Shown here in pieces: positions 15,365-24,615 of a stretch of DNA of 52,333 nt (its first letter is position 1; the number at the start of each line of letters is the position of its first letter). Position numbers and translations under genes: made by a program. The stretch is from NCBI GenBank assembly GCA_036272935.1, contig DATAXP010000052.1, positions 1-52,333 on the forward strand. The letters run 5' to 3'. Source of the stretch: DATAXP01 sp036272935. Lineage in GTDB: Bacteria; Planctomycetota; Planctomycetia; Pirellulales; PNKZ01. The notes beneath the pieces are model-generated. The model was given only the letters and a program-made list of their open reading frames with translations. It was not told where the DNA came from and did no database searches.

Positions 15365-16627
15365 CTAGCCGTCCTCCGCCGTGATGCGCAGCTTGGGGTC
15401 CATCGCGTCGCGCAGGCCGCCGCCTACCAGGTTGAATAGCGTGACGACGGCGAAGATCGCCAGCGACGGCACGACGACCAACCACCAGTAGTTGTAGTTC
15501 GCGCTGCCCAGCCGCAGCAGCGAACCCCAGCTTGGCGTCGGTGGGCGGACACCGAATCCCAATAGGCTCAAGCCCGCTTCGGTCATGATCGCGCCGGCCA
15601 CGCCGAACGGCGCGGACACCATCGCCGGGCCGATCGAATTGGGCAGCAGGTGCCGGAAGATGATCCGGGCATGCGAGGCGCCGCAGGCGCGTGCCGCGGT
15701 GATGTAATCGAGCGAGCGCTGGCGCAGCACCTCGGCGCGGATCAGCCGGGCCACCGTCGGCCAGCCGGTGATGCCGATCACGAACATGATGATGTAGATG
15801 CTCGGCCCGATCAGCGCCACGAGCGTGAGGATCAGAAAGAATGCCGGGAACAGCATGATCACCTCGATCACGCGCGAGATGAACATGTCGAACTTGCCGC
15901 CGAAATACCCCGCCAGCGCTCCGATCAGGCAGCCGATCGTGACGTACAACCCTACGGCCAAAAAGCCGACCGTCATGGAGATGCGCGTGCCGTAGAGCAT
16001 CTGCACCAACACGTCGCGGCCCATGTCGTCGGTGCCCAGCAGGTGCGGCCAGGCGTCGTTGCTCCTGGTGCGTTGGTCGGCGGGCTTGGTGTACATCGGC
16101 GGCTTGAAGACGGATTCGAGGTCGAGGTCGATCGGACCAAATGGGATCGGCGGATAGAGGCCGTGCTTCGTCGTCGGCTCGTCGAATTGCTCGGTGGCGA
16201 AGCTGCGCGTGGCGTAGCGCTGCGTGGGGCGGATCTGCGGTACGCAAAAAACTGCGGTCACCGCCAACGTGAGCAGCACGAACCACAGCACGCCGCGCAC
16301 CAGGCGCGTGCGCCCCGACACGCCCCGCTCGTTCCAGCCGCGGCGCATGACGAGCATCACCGCCGCCCACGGCGCCGCCGCTAACAGGCCCATGTTGAAC
16401 AGAAAGTTCACCGGCTCGTCGATCACAAACAGCGCACGCCACCAAGGGAACAGCATTTCCTGGCCGTCCCAGAACACCAGCGGCTGATTCGACGCGATCA
16501 GCGGGGCGAAGATCGCTGCGAAGCACATCGGCGCCAGCAACCACAGCGACCAGTATGCCGAACGGTTGCGGCGGAACTGCTGCCAGACGATGTCGAAATA
16601 CGATCGACGGCCGCTGCTGGTCGTCAT
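15365..16627 (-). CDS. ABC transporter permease, oligopeptide DppC/OppC type
   Basis: This 420-residue integral membrane protein is one of two permeases of an oligopeptide-type importer. The start is ATG 16627, which overlaps the stop of the upstream permease (ATGA). It shows an N-terminal hydrophobic segment (YWSLWLLAPMCFAAIFAPLI), further segments to about residue 130, then the usual HLLGTDDMGRDVLVQMLYG entry and five or six membrane helices. The ATPase-contact loop is YITAARACGASHARIIFRHL (the EAA motif region, near residue 300). The C-terminus LVGGGLRDAMDPKLR is typical. The N-terminal region before the core is longer than in many DppC proteins. Confidence 0.92.
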   Translation of the reverse strand: MTTSSGRRSYFDIVWQQFRRNRSAYWSLWLLAPMCFAAIFAPLIASNQPLVFWDGQEMLFPWWRALFVIDEPVNFLFNMGLLAAAPWAAVMLVMRRGWNERGVSGRTRLVRGVLWFVLLTLAVTAVFCVPQIRPTQRYATRSFATEQFDEPTTKHGLYPPIPFGPIDLDLESVFKPPMYTKPADQRTRSNDAWPHLLGTDDMGRDVLVQMLYGTRISMTVGFLAVGLYVTIGCLIGALAGYFGGKFDMFISRVIEVIMLFPAFFLILTLVALIGPSIYIIMFVIGITGWPTVARLIRAEVLRQRSLDYITAARACGASHARIIFRHLLPNSIGPAMVSAPFGVAGAIMTEAGLSLLGFGVRPPTPSWGSLLRLGSANYNYWWLVVVPSLAIFAVVTLFNLVGGGLRDAMDPKLRITAEDG

Positions 16628-18438
16628 CCCATCTCCCCGGTGGCTTCGAGGGTGATGCGCGGATCGACAACGTGATACAGCAAGTCCGAAAGCAGAATGC
16701 TCACCAGCACCACGATCGCGTCGATGTACACCAAAGCCATCAGCGTGGGATAGTCTTTTTGCTCGAGCGACGACCACGACAGCCGGCCCATGCCGGGGAT
16801 CGAGAACAGCACTTCAACCAGCACGCTGCCGCCGAGCATGGCGGGCAGAAAGTCGGCAAACAGCGTGATCACCGGGATCAGCGCGTTGCGCAAGGCATGG
16901 CTGCAGATGACCGTGTGCTCGGGCACGCCCTTGGCCCGCGCGGTGCGCACGTAGTCGGCGCTGATCACGTCGAGCATGCTCGCCCGGGCGTACATGGCCA
17001 ACCCGGCCAGGCTGAACAGCGACAGGCACACGATCGGCAAGAATGCGTGCCAGCCGTAGTCGAGCAGCCACGCGCCCCAGCCCATCTCGTCGGCAGCCTG
17101 CGAGTGCAGCCCCGACATCGGAAACCACTGGAAGTGTTCGCCGTAGCAGAACAACAGCAGCAAGATCATCGCGGCCACGAACGTCGGCACCGAGTACAAC
17201 ACGAACAGACCGAAGGTGATCGTCCGATCGAGCAGCCTGCCGCGATGCACCGCGCAAATAATTCCCAGCGGCACGGCAATCAGGTAAATCAACGTCTCGC
17301 TGGCCAACATCAGCGGCGCAGTGACCGTGAACGCCCGCCAGATTTTTTCGCCAACCGGCTCGCGAGTTTTCAGCGCCGAGGGGCCGAAGTTGAACGTCGC
17401 CAGCCGCACGACCATGTGGGCGTACTGCGTGTCGGCAACCACGCGCCACAGCTTCTCCGGCAACGTGCGCTCGTAAGCACTGCGGTTCACGTCGTAGTAG
17501 GTCGTCCAATTCTCGGCGGCGCGGTCGACCTCGTGCTCGTCGGCCGACAGCGGCACGTCGGTCGCCAGCGGCTTGCCCAGGCTCAGCCGCAGCATCAGTG
17601 CCGCGACGTTTTTCTCGGCGAGCGTCGAATCGCCAAGCAGCACATGAGCGAAAAACGGGACATCCGATTTGCGGAACCGCTCGAGCCCTTCCATCAGCGC
17701 GTTGCGCGAAGGGGCTTTGGCCAACCGGGCAAGCTCCTTCTGCAGCGCTTCGCGGCGATCGTCCGAGACCGGCTGGAAGTCGTCGCGGTGCCGCCCCCAC
17801 CATAGCCGCCACGTGGCGACGACCGCGGGCGTCTTGCTGTCGTGTGGCTCGCGGCTGTATCCGTACACGAACGGATCGGTGAGCATGTGGCTCAGCGCCC
17901 GGATCGCTCCGCGGCGCGAGGGCAAATCGGCCGCTGGATCGCGGAGCGACGCCACTGCGGCGGGCACGGCGCTGGTGCCGGCATTTTCGCACCATACCAT
18001 CACGAAGTCGACAATGCTGTGCGCCAGGGCGGCGTGGGTGGCAGGATCGGCAAGGCGCTTGGCGAAGTCGGGAATCGCCAACGAGGCCAGAAAACTGCGC
18101 CGCCGCCCCGCGTCGCTGTCGACGGGCGCGGAAGCGAGTTCCGGAAGCTGCTTGGCGATTTCGTCGGTGCTGCGGCCGAGAAAGTGTGCCGCGGTGCGCA
18201 CCGGCTCGTGATAATCGCGAAAGTCGTTGAAGTTCAGCAGGACCGGCTTGTCGAGCCCCAAGGCTCGCTTCTGCACCAGGTAATCTTCGCGCGAGCTTTC
18301 GCGCTCGAGTCCCTGAGCATCGCCGTGCCCCAGCAGCGGGTCGCCCGGCGCCATGTGCATCACCAGGAACGAAACGATCGTGACGCCGAACAGCGTCGGG
18401 ATCATCAACAGCAGGCGTCGGACGATGTAGCTGGTCAT
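16624..18438 (-). CDS. ABC transporter permease, DppB/OppB type, with a large inserted domain
   Basis: The N-terminal helix (YIVRRLLLMIPTLFGVTIVS) and the C-terminal core (from about residue 370: LIYLIAVPLGIICAVHRGR, YVRTARAKGVPEHTVICSHA, PGMGRLSWSSLEQKDYPTL) are standard DppB. Usual length is about 310-340 residues; this one has 604. The extra 260-280 residues follow the normal ALGLDKPV segment and precede the normal MVVRLATFNFGPSAL block, so they project outside the membrane. The insert has HEAT-like helices (VPAAVASLRDPAADLPSRRG) and two similar aromatic motifs, WRLWWGRHRDDF and WTTYYDVNRSAY. It is coupled to the downstream permease. The function of the insert is unknown. Confidence 0.9.
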   Translation of the reverse strand: MTSYIVRRLLLMIPTLFGVTIVSFLVMHMAPGDPLLGHGDAQGLERESSREDYLVQKRALGLDKPVLLNFNDFRDYHEPVRTAAHFLGRSTDEIAKQLPELASAPVDSDAGRRRSFLASLAIPDFAKRLADPATHAALAHSIVDFVMVWCENAGTSAVPAAVASLRDPAADLPSRRGAIRALSHMLTDPFVYGYSREPHDSKTPAVVATWRLWWGRHRDDFQPVSDDRREALQKELARLAKAPSRNALMEGLERFRKSDVPFFAHVLLGDSTLAEKNVAALMLRLSLGKPLATDVPLSADEHEVDRAAENWTTYYDVNRSAYERTLPEKLWRVVADTQYAHMVVRLATFNFGPSALKTREPVGEKIWRAFTVTAPLMLASETLIYLIAVPLGIICAVHRGRLLDRTITFGLFVLYSVPTFVAAMILLLLFCYGEHFQWFPMSGLHSQAADEMGWGAWLLDYGWHAFLPIVCLSLFSLAGLAMYARASMLDVISADYVRTARAKGVPEHTVICSHALRNALIPVITLFADFLPAMLGGSVLVEVLFSIPGMGRLSWSSLEQKDYPTLMALVYIDAIVVLVSILLSDLLYHVVDPRITLEATGEMG

Positions 18439-18455
18439 GGGACAGAGGGGGCCAC

Positions 18456-18513
18456 GAGTCGGGAGTCAGGATTCGGGGAAGACAGAACACTCCCGACTCC
18501 TGGCTCCCGAATC
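18456..18513. repeat. Intercistronic near-palindrome (22-bp arms)
   Basis: Arms 18456-18477 and 18492-18513 are inverted copies with three mismatches, built from GAGTCGGGAGTCAGGATTCG. It lies between the binding-protein gene and the permease gene of one operon. It could protect the upstream part of the mRNA or lower downstream expression; no T-run follows. Confidence 0.6.
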
Positions 18514-18521
18514 CTTGCCCC

Positions 18522-20336
18522 TCACTCCGCGTACCACTGTCGGTAATCGACGCACGGCCGCACGGCGTAGAACTTCACGTTCCTGAGCCGGGCGCTATAG
18601 CCGCACGTCTGCTTTTCGGAGAACAGGAACGTGTACGGCTGGTCGTCGTACAGCAGCCGGTGAATGCGATGGTACAGCTCGAGCTGCTTGGGCCGGTCGA
18701 ACGTCACGCGCAGCTTGGTCACCAGCTTGTCGACCTCTGCGTTGCGATAGCCGATGATGTTCGACGTGTCGGTCAGCTCGGCGTTGCCGCTGTACCAGGT
18801 TTGATACGGATCGGCTCGCCACGAGAGCGCCCAAGCCCGCAATACGGCGTCGAAATCCTTGGCCCGGGTGCGCTCGGTCATCAAGGCTTGCTGGGCCGGC
18901 GTGATCTCGATGCCGATGCCTAGCTTCCGCCAGTTGACCTGGATGATCTGCGCGACGGTGCGATACTGCGAGCTATCGGCGTCGAACATCAGGTTGATGC
19001 GGGCCTCGACACGCTTGCCGTCGATGAGCTTGTCGCGCAGACCGTTGCGGTTCGTGTCGCGCCAGCCGGCCTGCTCGAGTAGCTTTTGCGCCTGCTCGAG
19101 GTCGTAATGCAACGGCTTCACGTCGTGATTGTAGGCTCGGCTGTGTAGTGGAAATGGGCCGGTTACCTGCGTGGCCAGATCGTCGAACACCACGTGAATG
19201 ATCTGATCGATGGGGATCGCTAGGGTCAGTGCTCGCCGCACCCGCTTGTCGTGCAACAGCGGCCGGCGGAGGTTGTAGCCGATGTACCGGTAGCCGGGAT
19301 ACTCGTACGTGCTGAGCACCACTTCGCCCGACTGGACCGCCGGATGATGCAGGTTCTGCAAGTACAAGTCTTTCTGATCGATGTCGGCCCAATCGATTTC
19401 GCCGTGCAGTAGTTTCTGCACGAGCGTGTAGCTGTTCGGCTCGCAGCCGAAGACAATCCGGCTGAAGAAGAACGGCGGGCCCCAGTAATCCGGATTCCGC
19501 CGCAGCGAGCAACGTTCGTTGCGCCGCCAATCGACGAAGATCAACGGCCCGGTGCCACACATGCAGGTATTGGCCCAATGGTTGTTGAATCCCTCGGCAA
19601 ACTCGCGGCTGGAAAAATCCAGCGAGATCAGGTCGCCGTAGGCGTCGACGCTGAACACGTGCCGCGGAATGATCGTCACCATCAACGTCGACTCGTCCGA
19701 CAGGAAATACGGCTTGGTCCAGCGGACGCGGAAGGTGTACTCGTCATCGATCTCGACCTGGATCTTGTAGCGGTGCGCTGCGTCTTCCGCCTCGGGGTCT
19801 TCGAAATCACCGCGCACGGCCGCCGGGATGTGCGTGTTCAGCATGCAGTCGAACGTGAACTTCACGTCGCGCGTGGTCAGCTCGGGCTGCTCGAGCTCGG
19901 TGCCGTTGGGCAGGCTCATCGGCTGCCACTTCACGCCGCGGCGAAGATGGATCGTGTACTCGAGTTTCTTCTCGTCGAACTCCCAGCGCTCGGCCAGGCG
20001 CGGCACCAGCTTGTCGGGATCGGCCATGTCGCGGTCGGCCAACTGCTCGTAGACGAAGCTCTGGAACAGGCTGCTCGTGGCGTCGGCGGCCGTGATGGGG
20101 TTCAACGTGTCGGGATCGTCGGAATACGAAACCCGCAATACGTCAGAGACTGCCGGGTCGACACCCGCGGCGGTCTTGCCATGGGGCGGTTCGATCGACT
20201 CCTCGGCGGTGGCTCGTCGGCCAGCCGTGCGCGTGTAGCCGGTGGCGGCTCGCCAGGCGGTCCACATCGCTACCACCAGCACCACTCCGGCGACAATCGC
20301 CCCGGCCCGCAATCTGCCGGTCTTGGAGCGTCTCAT
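18522..20336 (-). CDS. Extracellular peptide-binding protein, family 5 (DppA/OppA type)
   Basis: This 604-residue solute-binding protein delivers peptides or similar ligands to the permeases downstream. The start is ATG 20336 (MRRSKTGRLRAGAIVAGVVL); the longer frame to 20558 runs through a repeat element and is discarded. The N-terminus is one hydrophobic helix without a lipobox Cys, so it is probably a signal anchor or signal peptide. Family 5 features are LRVSYSDDPDTLNPITAADA, the LAERWEFDEKKLEYTIHLRR segment, VKFTFDCMLN, and the C-terminal FDRPKQLELYHRIHRLLYDD. No ATPase gene is adjacent. Confidence 0.92.
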   Translation of the reverse strand: MRRSKTGRLRAGAIVAGVVLVVAMWTAWRAATGYTRTAGRRATAEESIEPPHGKTAAGVDPAVSDVLRVSYSDDPDTLNPITAADATSSLFQSFVYEQLADRDMADPDKLVPRLAERWEFDEKKLEYTIHLRRGVKWQPMSLPNGTELEQPELTTRDVKFTFDCMLNTHIPAAVRGDFEDPEAEDAAHRYKIQVEIDDEYTFRVRWTKPYFLSDESTLMVTIIPRHVFSVDAYGDLISLDFSSREFAEGFNNHWANTCMCGTGPLIFVDWRRNERCSLRRNPDYWGPPFFFSRIVFGCEPNSYTLVQKLLHGEIDWADIDQKDLYLQNLHHPAVQSGEVVLSTYEYPGYRYIGYNLRRPLLHDKRVRRALTLAIPIDQIIHVVFDDLATQVTGPFPLHSRAYNHDVKPLHYDLEQAQKLLEQAGWRDTNRNGLRDKLIDGKRVEARINLMFDADSSQYRTVAQIIQVNWRKLGIGIEITPAQQALMTERTRAKDFDAVLRAWALSWRADPYQTWYSGNAELTDTSNIIGYRNAEVDKLVTKLRVTFDRPKQLELYHRIHRLLYDDQPYTFLFSEKQTCGYSARLRNVKFYAVRPCVDYRQWYAE

Positions 20337-20440
20337 GGCGAGTCGTTCGAATCGAAAGATGGGGGTGGTGGCGGCGGTTGTAGGCGGCTTTTGGCAAACC
20401 TTGCGCCCAGCGTAGCGAAAATCGGACAGTGGGCCAGCCG

Positions 20441-20500
20441 GTTTAGCCGCGGGGCTTGCCCCGCGCGTTCGTCCGCGCGGCGCAAGCGACGCGGCTAAAC
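20441..20500. repeat. Intergenic near-palindrome of the GTTTAGCC type
   Basis: Arms 20441-20467 and 20474-20500 are inverted copies with three mismatches in 27 bases and a six-base loop. The ends are GTTTAGCCGCG and CGCGGCTAAAC. It lies in the spacer between the divergent binding-protein gene and lnt. It resembles the element at 10796-10864, which is also preceded by GTTTA. Confidence 0.75.
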
Positions 20501-20585
20501 AAGCCATCGCAACATTGCTCTGGGCACAACCATCACTCCCCCGTAGGCTGAATGGCACGGCTTTGTCGAATCCGGTGGCGCCTTC

Positions 20586-22313
20586 ATGCCCACGCTCAGC
20601 ACACTTGCCGCTTCACACGAGCGCGGTTCCCGCAGTCGCGTTGCCGCATCGTCGGCTGCGGGGGCCCAAAGGCCGCGCTTCGTGAGCGCGACGTTAGGTT
20701 TGGGGCTAGCAGGATCGGCACTCCTGTTGGCAGCCCTGCCACCGTGCAACCTCTGGCCATTGGCCTGGGCGGCTCCAATCCCTTGGGCGCTAGTAGTTCG
20801 CCAGCCCCCCGAGTTGCTCGGCAAGCGGCCGTACCTGGCTCTTTGGTTTGCGGGCCTGGCATTCTGGCTGCCGAGCTTGTACTGGCTCTGCCTGGCACAT
20901 CCGGCCACGAGCATCGGTTGGCTGGCGATGTCCGTTTGCCTAGCGTGCTACTTACCGTTGTTCATTGTGCTGGCGCGCCGTGCGGTCCACCGGCACCATG
21001 TCCCGTTGGCATTGGCGGTCACGGTGGTTTGGACTGGGCTGAACTTCGCGCTGGCCCATTTTATGACCGGCTTCGACATGGCCGCCGTCGGGCACACGCA
21101 GTATCGCTGGCTCGCGCTGATCCAATGCTCAGATATCGCCGGCGAATACGGCGTTACGTTCGTCGTGATGTTCGTCGGCGCTTCGATTGCCCGGGCGCTG
21201 CCGTGGTCCGGCCAGCGTGGCTCGCTGCTAGCGCTGTTGCCGGCCGCCGTGTTGCTTGCGGCGGTGCTCGTTTATGGCGTGCTACGCATGCAAGCGCTCG
21301 CACCGCGCCTGGGGCCGACAATCACGTTGGTGCAGGGGAACATCGACACCGAAATCAAATTCGACCCCGGCGAGGGGCAGCGCGTTTTCGACCACTATCT
21401 CGATCTCACGCGTCAGGCTTCGGCCGAGCGACCGACGACCGACCTGATCGTATGGCCTGAAACGATGTTTCGCTGGCCGATACTCACGTTCGCCGCCGAC
21501 GCACGTCTGCCCAATGGTAGCGATTGGACGCTCGACGCTCTGCGCCGCCGCGGGGCCGAAGTCGACGACGGCCTCGGGGCGATGGCTCGCGATTTCCACA
21601 CCGCGCTGCTCATCGGCGTCGATACGATCGACTACGGGCCCGGCGTCGAGCGCCGCTACAACTCGGCACTGATGATCGATCGCAACGGCCGGCTCGGCGA
21701 GCGTTACGACAAGTCGCATCCGGTGCTGTTCGGCGAGTACGTGCCGCTGGCCGATCGCTGGCCCTGGTTGTACGGTTTCACGCCGCTGGGTAGTGGCATC
21801 GAAGCGGGCACGCGCTCGCCGGGCATGCTGATTCGTTCCCCAACCGGCGAGGCACGGCTCAGCGTCAACATCTGCTACGAAACCGTGCTGTCCCACGTCA
21901 TTCGCCGCCAGGTGCAGGGGCTGATCGACGCGGGACAACCGCCCGACATCCTGATGAATCTGACGAACGACGGCTGGTTTTGGGGCTCGCACGAGCTCGA
22001 CCTGCACCTGATTTGCGGCGTGTTCCGAGCCGTCGAGTGCCGCAAGCCATTCCTGGCCGCAGCGAACACCGGTTTTTCGGCCTGGATCGACGGCAACGGT
22101 CGCATCGTCGAGCAAGGCCCGCGGCACGCCCCCGGCTGGATCGTTGCCGACGTCGAACTCGACAACCGCCAAAGCCTTTACCTGCGTTACGGCGACTGGT
22201 TCGCCGGGGCGTGCCTCTGCGGGTGCGTGCTGATCGCCGGCGGTGCGATTTTGCGAAAAGCACCGACCGCGCGCGGCTCAAACAACCCAAGCGACCCAGC
22301 TTCGCGAAATTGA
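20586..22313 (+). CDS. lnt: Apolipoprotein N-acyltransferase
   Basis: Lnt transfers the third acyl chain to the N-terminal Cys of lipoproteins at the inner membrane. The 575-residue protein has an N-terminal set of about six membrane helices (residues 35-235) and a nitrilase domain facing the periplasm. The catalytic triad is visible: Glu292 in WPET, Lys376 in YDKSHPVLFGEYVP and Cys430 in NICYE. The C-terminus ends with a last helix (ACLCGCVLIAGGAIL). The length is slightly above the E. coli enzyme because of extra residues around 300-335. No good ribosome-binding site precedes ATG 20586. Its presence implies triacylated lipoproteins and an outer membrane. Confidence 0.94.
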   Translation: MPTLSTLAASHERGSRSRVAASSAAGAQRPRFVSATLGLGLAGSALLLAALPPCNLWPLAWAAPIPWALVVRQPPELLGKRPYLALWFAGLAFWLPSLYWLCLAHPATSIGWLAMSVCLACYLPLFIVLARRAVHRHHVPLALAVTVVWTGLNFALAHFMTGFDMAAVGHTQYRWLALIQCSDIAGEYGVTFVVMFVGASIARALPWSGQRGSLLALLPAAVLLAAVLVYGVLRMQALAPRLGPTITLVQGNIDTEIKFDPGEGQRVFDHYLDLTRQASAERPTTDLIVWPETMFRWPILTFAADARLPNGSDWTLDALRRRGAEVDDGLGAMARDFHTALLIGVDTIDYGPGVERRYNSALMIDRNGRLGERYDKSHPVLFGEYVPLADRWPWLYGFTPLGSGIEAGTRSPGMLIRSPTGEARLSVNICYETVLSHVIRRQVQGLIDAGQPPDILMNLTNDGWFWGSHELDLHLICGVFRAVECRKPFLAAANTGFSAWIDGNGRIVEQGPRHAPGWIVADVELDNRQSLYLRYGDWFAGACLCGCVLIAGGAILRKAPTARGSNNPSDPASRN

Positions 22314-22324
22314 AGCGTTCTTTA

Positions 22325-22354
22325 TTGACGCAATTTCCGCGGCGTGGATATACT
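22325..22354 (+). promoter_or_regulatory. Probable sigma-70-type promoter ahead of the coiled-coil/mre genes
   Basis: TTGACG at 22325-22330 and TATACT at 22349-22354 are separated by 18 bases. The element follows the lnt stop and precedes the coiled-coil gene at 22497 by about 140 bases. It could drive the whole coiled-coil, 56-aa, mreB-mreC-mreD-PBP2 run. Confidence 0.55.
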
Positions 22355-22496
22355 ACAGGCACTAGTCGCTGTGGTGTATCTCCAAGCGTCGGAAAAGGTT
22401 GGCACGAATCGCAACGGGCACACTGGCGATCGTCGATTCGGGGCCATTCCGGCTGTTTTTCGCTCCTTGATGCTGCTGCTCTGAGGGAGAGGTTGC

Positions 22497-23333
22497 ATGA
22501 ACCTCGTCGGGAAAATTCTCGTCGTTCTGATCCTGATCATGAGCTTGGTGTTCATGAGTTTTGCCGTCGCCGTATACTCCACGCATCGCAATTGGGTCAC
22601 CGCGGTCAACGATCCGCAAACTGGACTCAAGGCCAAGCTGGCCGCAGAGCAACAAAAGAACCAGCAGCTCCAGGCGGCCTTCGCTTCGATCCAAGCCAAG
22701 CTCAGCGAAATCGAAGCCGCCCGGCGACAAGCCTTGGCGAAGCTCGAAACCGAAAAAGACCAGCTTCAGCAAGAGAAATCGACGCTCCAGAAGCAGCAGG
22801 AAGACGCCGCCAAGACGTACGCCGAGACAACTGCCGTCGCCTCCAACGCGCTGGGGCTGCTCAAGGACAAGCAGACGCAGATCGATTCGCTCCGCACCGA
22901 CATCAAGGAAGCGCAAGATCAGCGCGACGAGAAACTGAAGGAAGTGGTCGACGCCACCGACAAGCTGAACCAGGCGATGGGCGAAGAGAAGCGCCTCGAA
23001 GTGACCAACGTCCGCCTGGCCGAGCAGTTGGCCAAGGCGAAGATTCACCTCGACCGCGCCGGCGTGCAGCTCGAAGCTCCGACCGACGGCATCCCGCCGG
23101 CAGTCGATGGCATCGTGCTGGCCACCAGCAGCAACGGCTTGGTTGAGATCTCTTTGGGCAGCGACATGGGCCTGGCGCGTGGCAACACGCTCGAAGTTTC
23201 GCGCGGCAACAAGTATCTCGGCCGCGTCGAGGTGATCCAGACGCAGCCCGATCGCGCCGTGGCCCGCGTGCTGACGCAGTTCCAGAAGGGACGGATCGAG
23301 AAGGAAGACCGCGTCGCCACGCGATTGAACTAA
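22497..23333 (+). CDS. Membrane-anchored coiled-coil protein of unknown function
   Basis: The 278-residue protein starts at ATG 22497 after GGGAGAGG. Residues 5-27 form one membrane helix (GKILVVLILIMSLVFMSFAV), so it is anchored in the inner membrane. Residues about 45-185 are a long Gln/Lys/Glu-rich coiled coil. Residues about 190-278 form a compact beta-rich domain (GIVLATSSNGLVEISLGSDM, ARGNTLEVSRGNKYLGRVEV). The layout of helix, coiled coil and beta domain resembles MreC, and the position just before mreB supports a role in the cell-envelope machinery. This is inference; I recognise no named family. Confidence 0.82.
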   Translation: MNLVGKILVVLILIMSLVFMSFAVAVYSTHRNWVTAVNDPQTGLKAKLAAEQQKNQQLQAAFASIQAKLSEIEAARRQALAKLETEKDQLQQEKSTLQKQQEDAAKTYAETTAVASNALGLLKDKQTQIDSLRTDIKEAQDQRDEKLKEVVDATDKLNQAMGEEKRLEVTNVRLAEQLAKAKIHLDRAGVQLEAPTDGIPPAVDGIVLATSSNGLVEISLGSDMGLARGNTLEVSRGNKYLGRVEVIQTQPDRAVARVLTQFQKGRIEKEDRVATRLN

Positions 23334-23350
23334 GATTTCGGACTACTTCG

Positions 23351-23521
23351 ATGCTCAACAAAATTGACGTTTACACGGTGATGCTCGGCCTGGCTTTGAT
23401 GGCCATCCTGATCGCGGTGCTGCTGCTGACGATGGAACTGGGACGCTTCCCCACGACTAAACCGATCGTCGCGACGCCAGGTAGCATGGCCCCAACGGAA
23501 TATCTCTCGCTGCGGGTTTGA
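23351..23521 (+). CDS. Small single-pass membrane protein (56 aa)
   Basis: An open frame from ATG 23351 to TGA 23521 encodes a short cytoplasmic N-terminus (MLNKIDVYTVML), one strong membrane helix (about residues 9-28, LGLALMAILIAVLLLTMEL) and a Pro/Thr-rich tail ending YLSLRV. It is 17 bases after the coiled-coil gene and 44 bases before mreB, on the same strand, which supports it as real. No ribosome-binding site is obvious. The role is unknown; a small accessory subunit of the rod complex is a guess from position. Confidence 0.7.
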   Translation: MLNKIDVYTVMLGLALMAILIAVLLLTMELGRFPTTKPIVATPGSMAPTEYLSLRV

Positions 23522-23565
23522 TCGTTCACTAACCCCAAGCCGCCACCGGCGGCAGACGAGCAAGG

Positions 23566-24615
23566 ATGCTCAACCGACTTCGCGGCCTGCTCGGCCCCGA
23601 TCTGGCCATCGACCTTGGCACCGCCAACACGTTGGTGAGCGTGCCCGGCGAGGGCATCGTCGTCAACGAACCTTCGATCGTCGCGGTCGATGAGCAGACC
23701 GGCTCGGTGCTCTCCGGCGGCTGCGCCGTCGGCCATCTGGCGCGGCAGATGCTCGGCCGCACTCCCGGCTCGATTTCCGTCGTCCGCCCGCTGCGCGACG
23801 GCGTGATCACCGACTTTGAGCTTTGCGAATCGATGTTGCGCTACTTCCTGCGCAAGGCGCAGCGCAACGGTTGGACACTGCGCCCCCGCGTGCTCATCGG
23901 TGCTCCGGGGTGCATCACTCCGGTCGAGAAACGCGCCCTGTACAACAGCGCCCAGCGCGCCGGGGCACGCCAGGTGTTCCTGATCCCCGAGGCGAAGGCT
24001 GCCGCGATCGGCGTCGGCCTGCCGATCCACGAACCGCTGGCGAACCTGGTGGTCGACATCGGCGGCGGCACCACCGAGATCGCCATCCTCAGCCTCGGCG
24101 ACACAGTGGCTTCGCAGAGTCTGCGCGTCGGCGGCGATTACATGGACCAGGCGATCGTCGATTATCTTCGCCGCCATTACAGCCTGCGTGTCGGCCTGCC
24201 GGCGGCCGAGCGCCTGCGCATCGAGATCGGTAGCGCCTACCCGCTCGAGCAGGAAGTCACCAACGAGATCGGCGGTGTCGACACGGTGAGCGGCTTGCCC
24301 CGCCGGGCCACCGTCACCAGCGAAGAAGTGCGCGCGGCGCTGGCCGCGCCACTGGCGCGCATCGTCGATGCGCTGAAGGCCACGCTCGACCACTGCACGC
24401 CCGACCTGGCCGGCGACCTGGTCGATCACGGCATGGTGCTGGCCGGCGGTGGCTCGCTGTTGCGCGGGCTCGACCGCTACTTCACCGAGCAGACTGGCCT
24501 GCCGGCTCGTGTATCGCCCGACGCGCTGTGTGCCGTCGCCAAGGGAACACTGATCTGCCTGGAGCATCTCGATCAATGGCGCAGCACGCTGGAGCGCAGC
24601 GATGACCATGCGTAA
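23566..24615 (+). CDS. mreB: Rod shape-determining protein MreB
   Basis: MreB is the bacterial actin homologue that guides peptidoglycan synthesis along the cell. The 349-residue protein has phosphate-1 (DLAIDLGTANTLV), connect and phosphate-2 (LANLVVDIGGGTTEIAI) and the adenosine motif (GMVLAGGGSLLRGLDRYF). The length is normal. The start ATG 23566 follows AGCAAGG. Its end overlaps the start of mreC by 14 bases. It heads a complete MreB-MreC-MreD-PBP2 set. Confidence 0.96.
   Translation: MLNRLRGLLGPDLAIDLGTANTLVSVPGEGIVVNEPSIVAVDEQTGSVLSGGCAVGHLARQMLGRTPGSISVVRPLRDGVITDFELCESMLRYFLRKAQRNGWTLRPRVLIGAPGCITPVEKRALYNSAQRAGARQVFLIPEAKAAAIGVGLPIHEPLANLVVDIGGGTTEIAILSLGDTVASQSLRVGGDYMDQAIVDYLRRHYSLRVGLPAAERLRIEIGSAYPLEQEVTNEIGGVDTVSGLPRRATVTSEEVRAALAAPLARIVDALKATLDHCTPDLAGDLVDHGMVLAGGGSLLRGLDRYFTEQTGLPARVSPDALCAVAKGTLICLEHLDQWRSTLERSDDHA

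Noticed and set aside
16555..17805. 416-codon plus-strand frame
   Set aside because: Antisense of the DppB-like permease; composition is His/Gln/Arg-rich.
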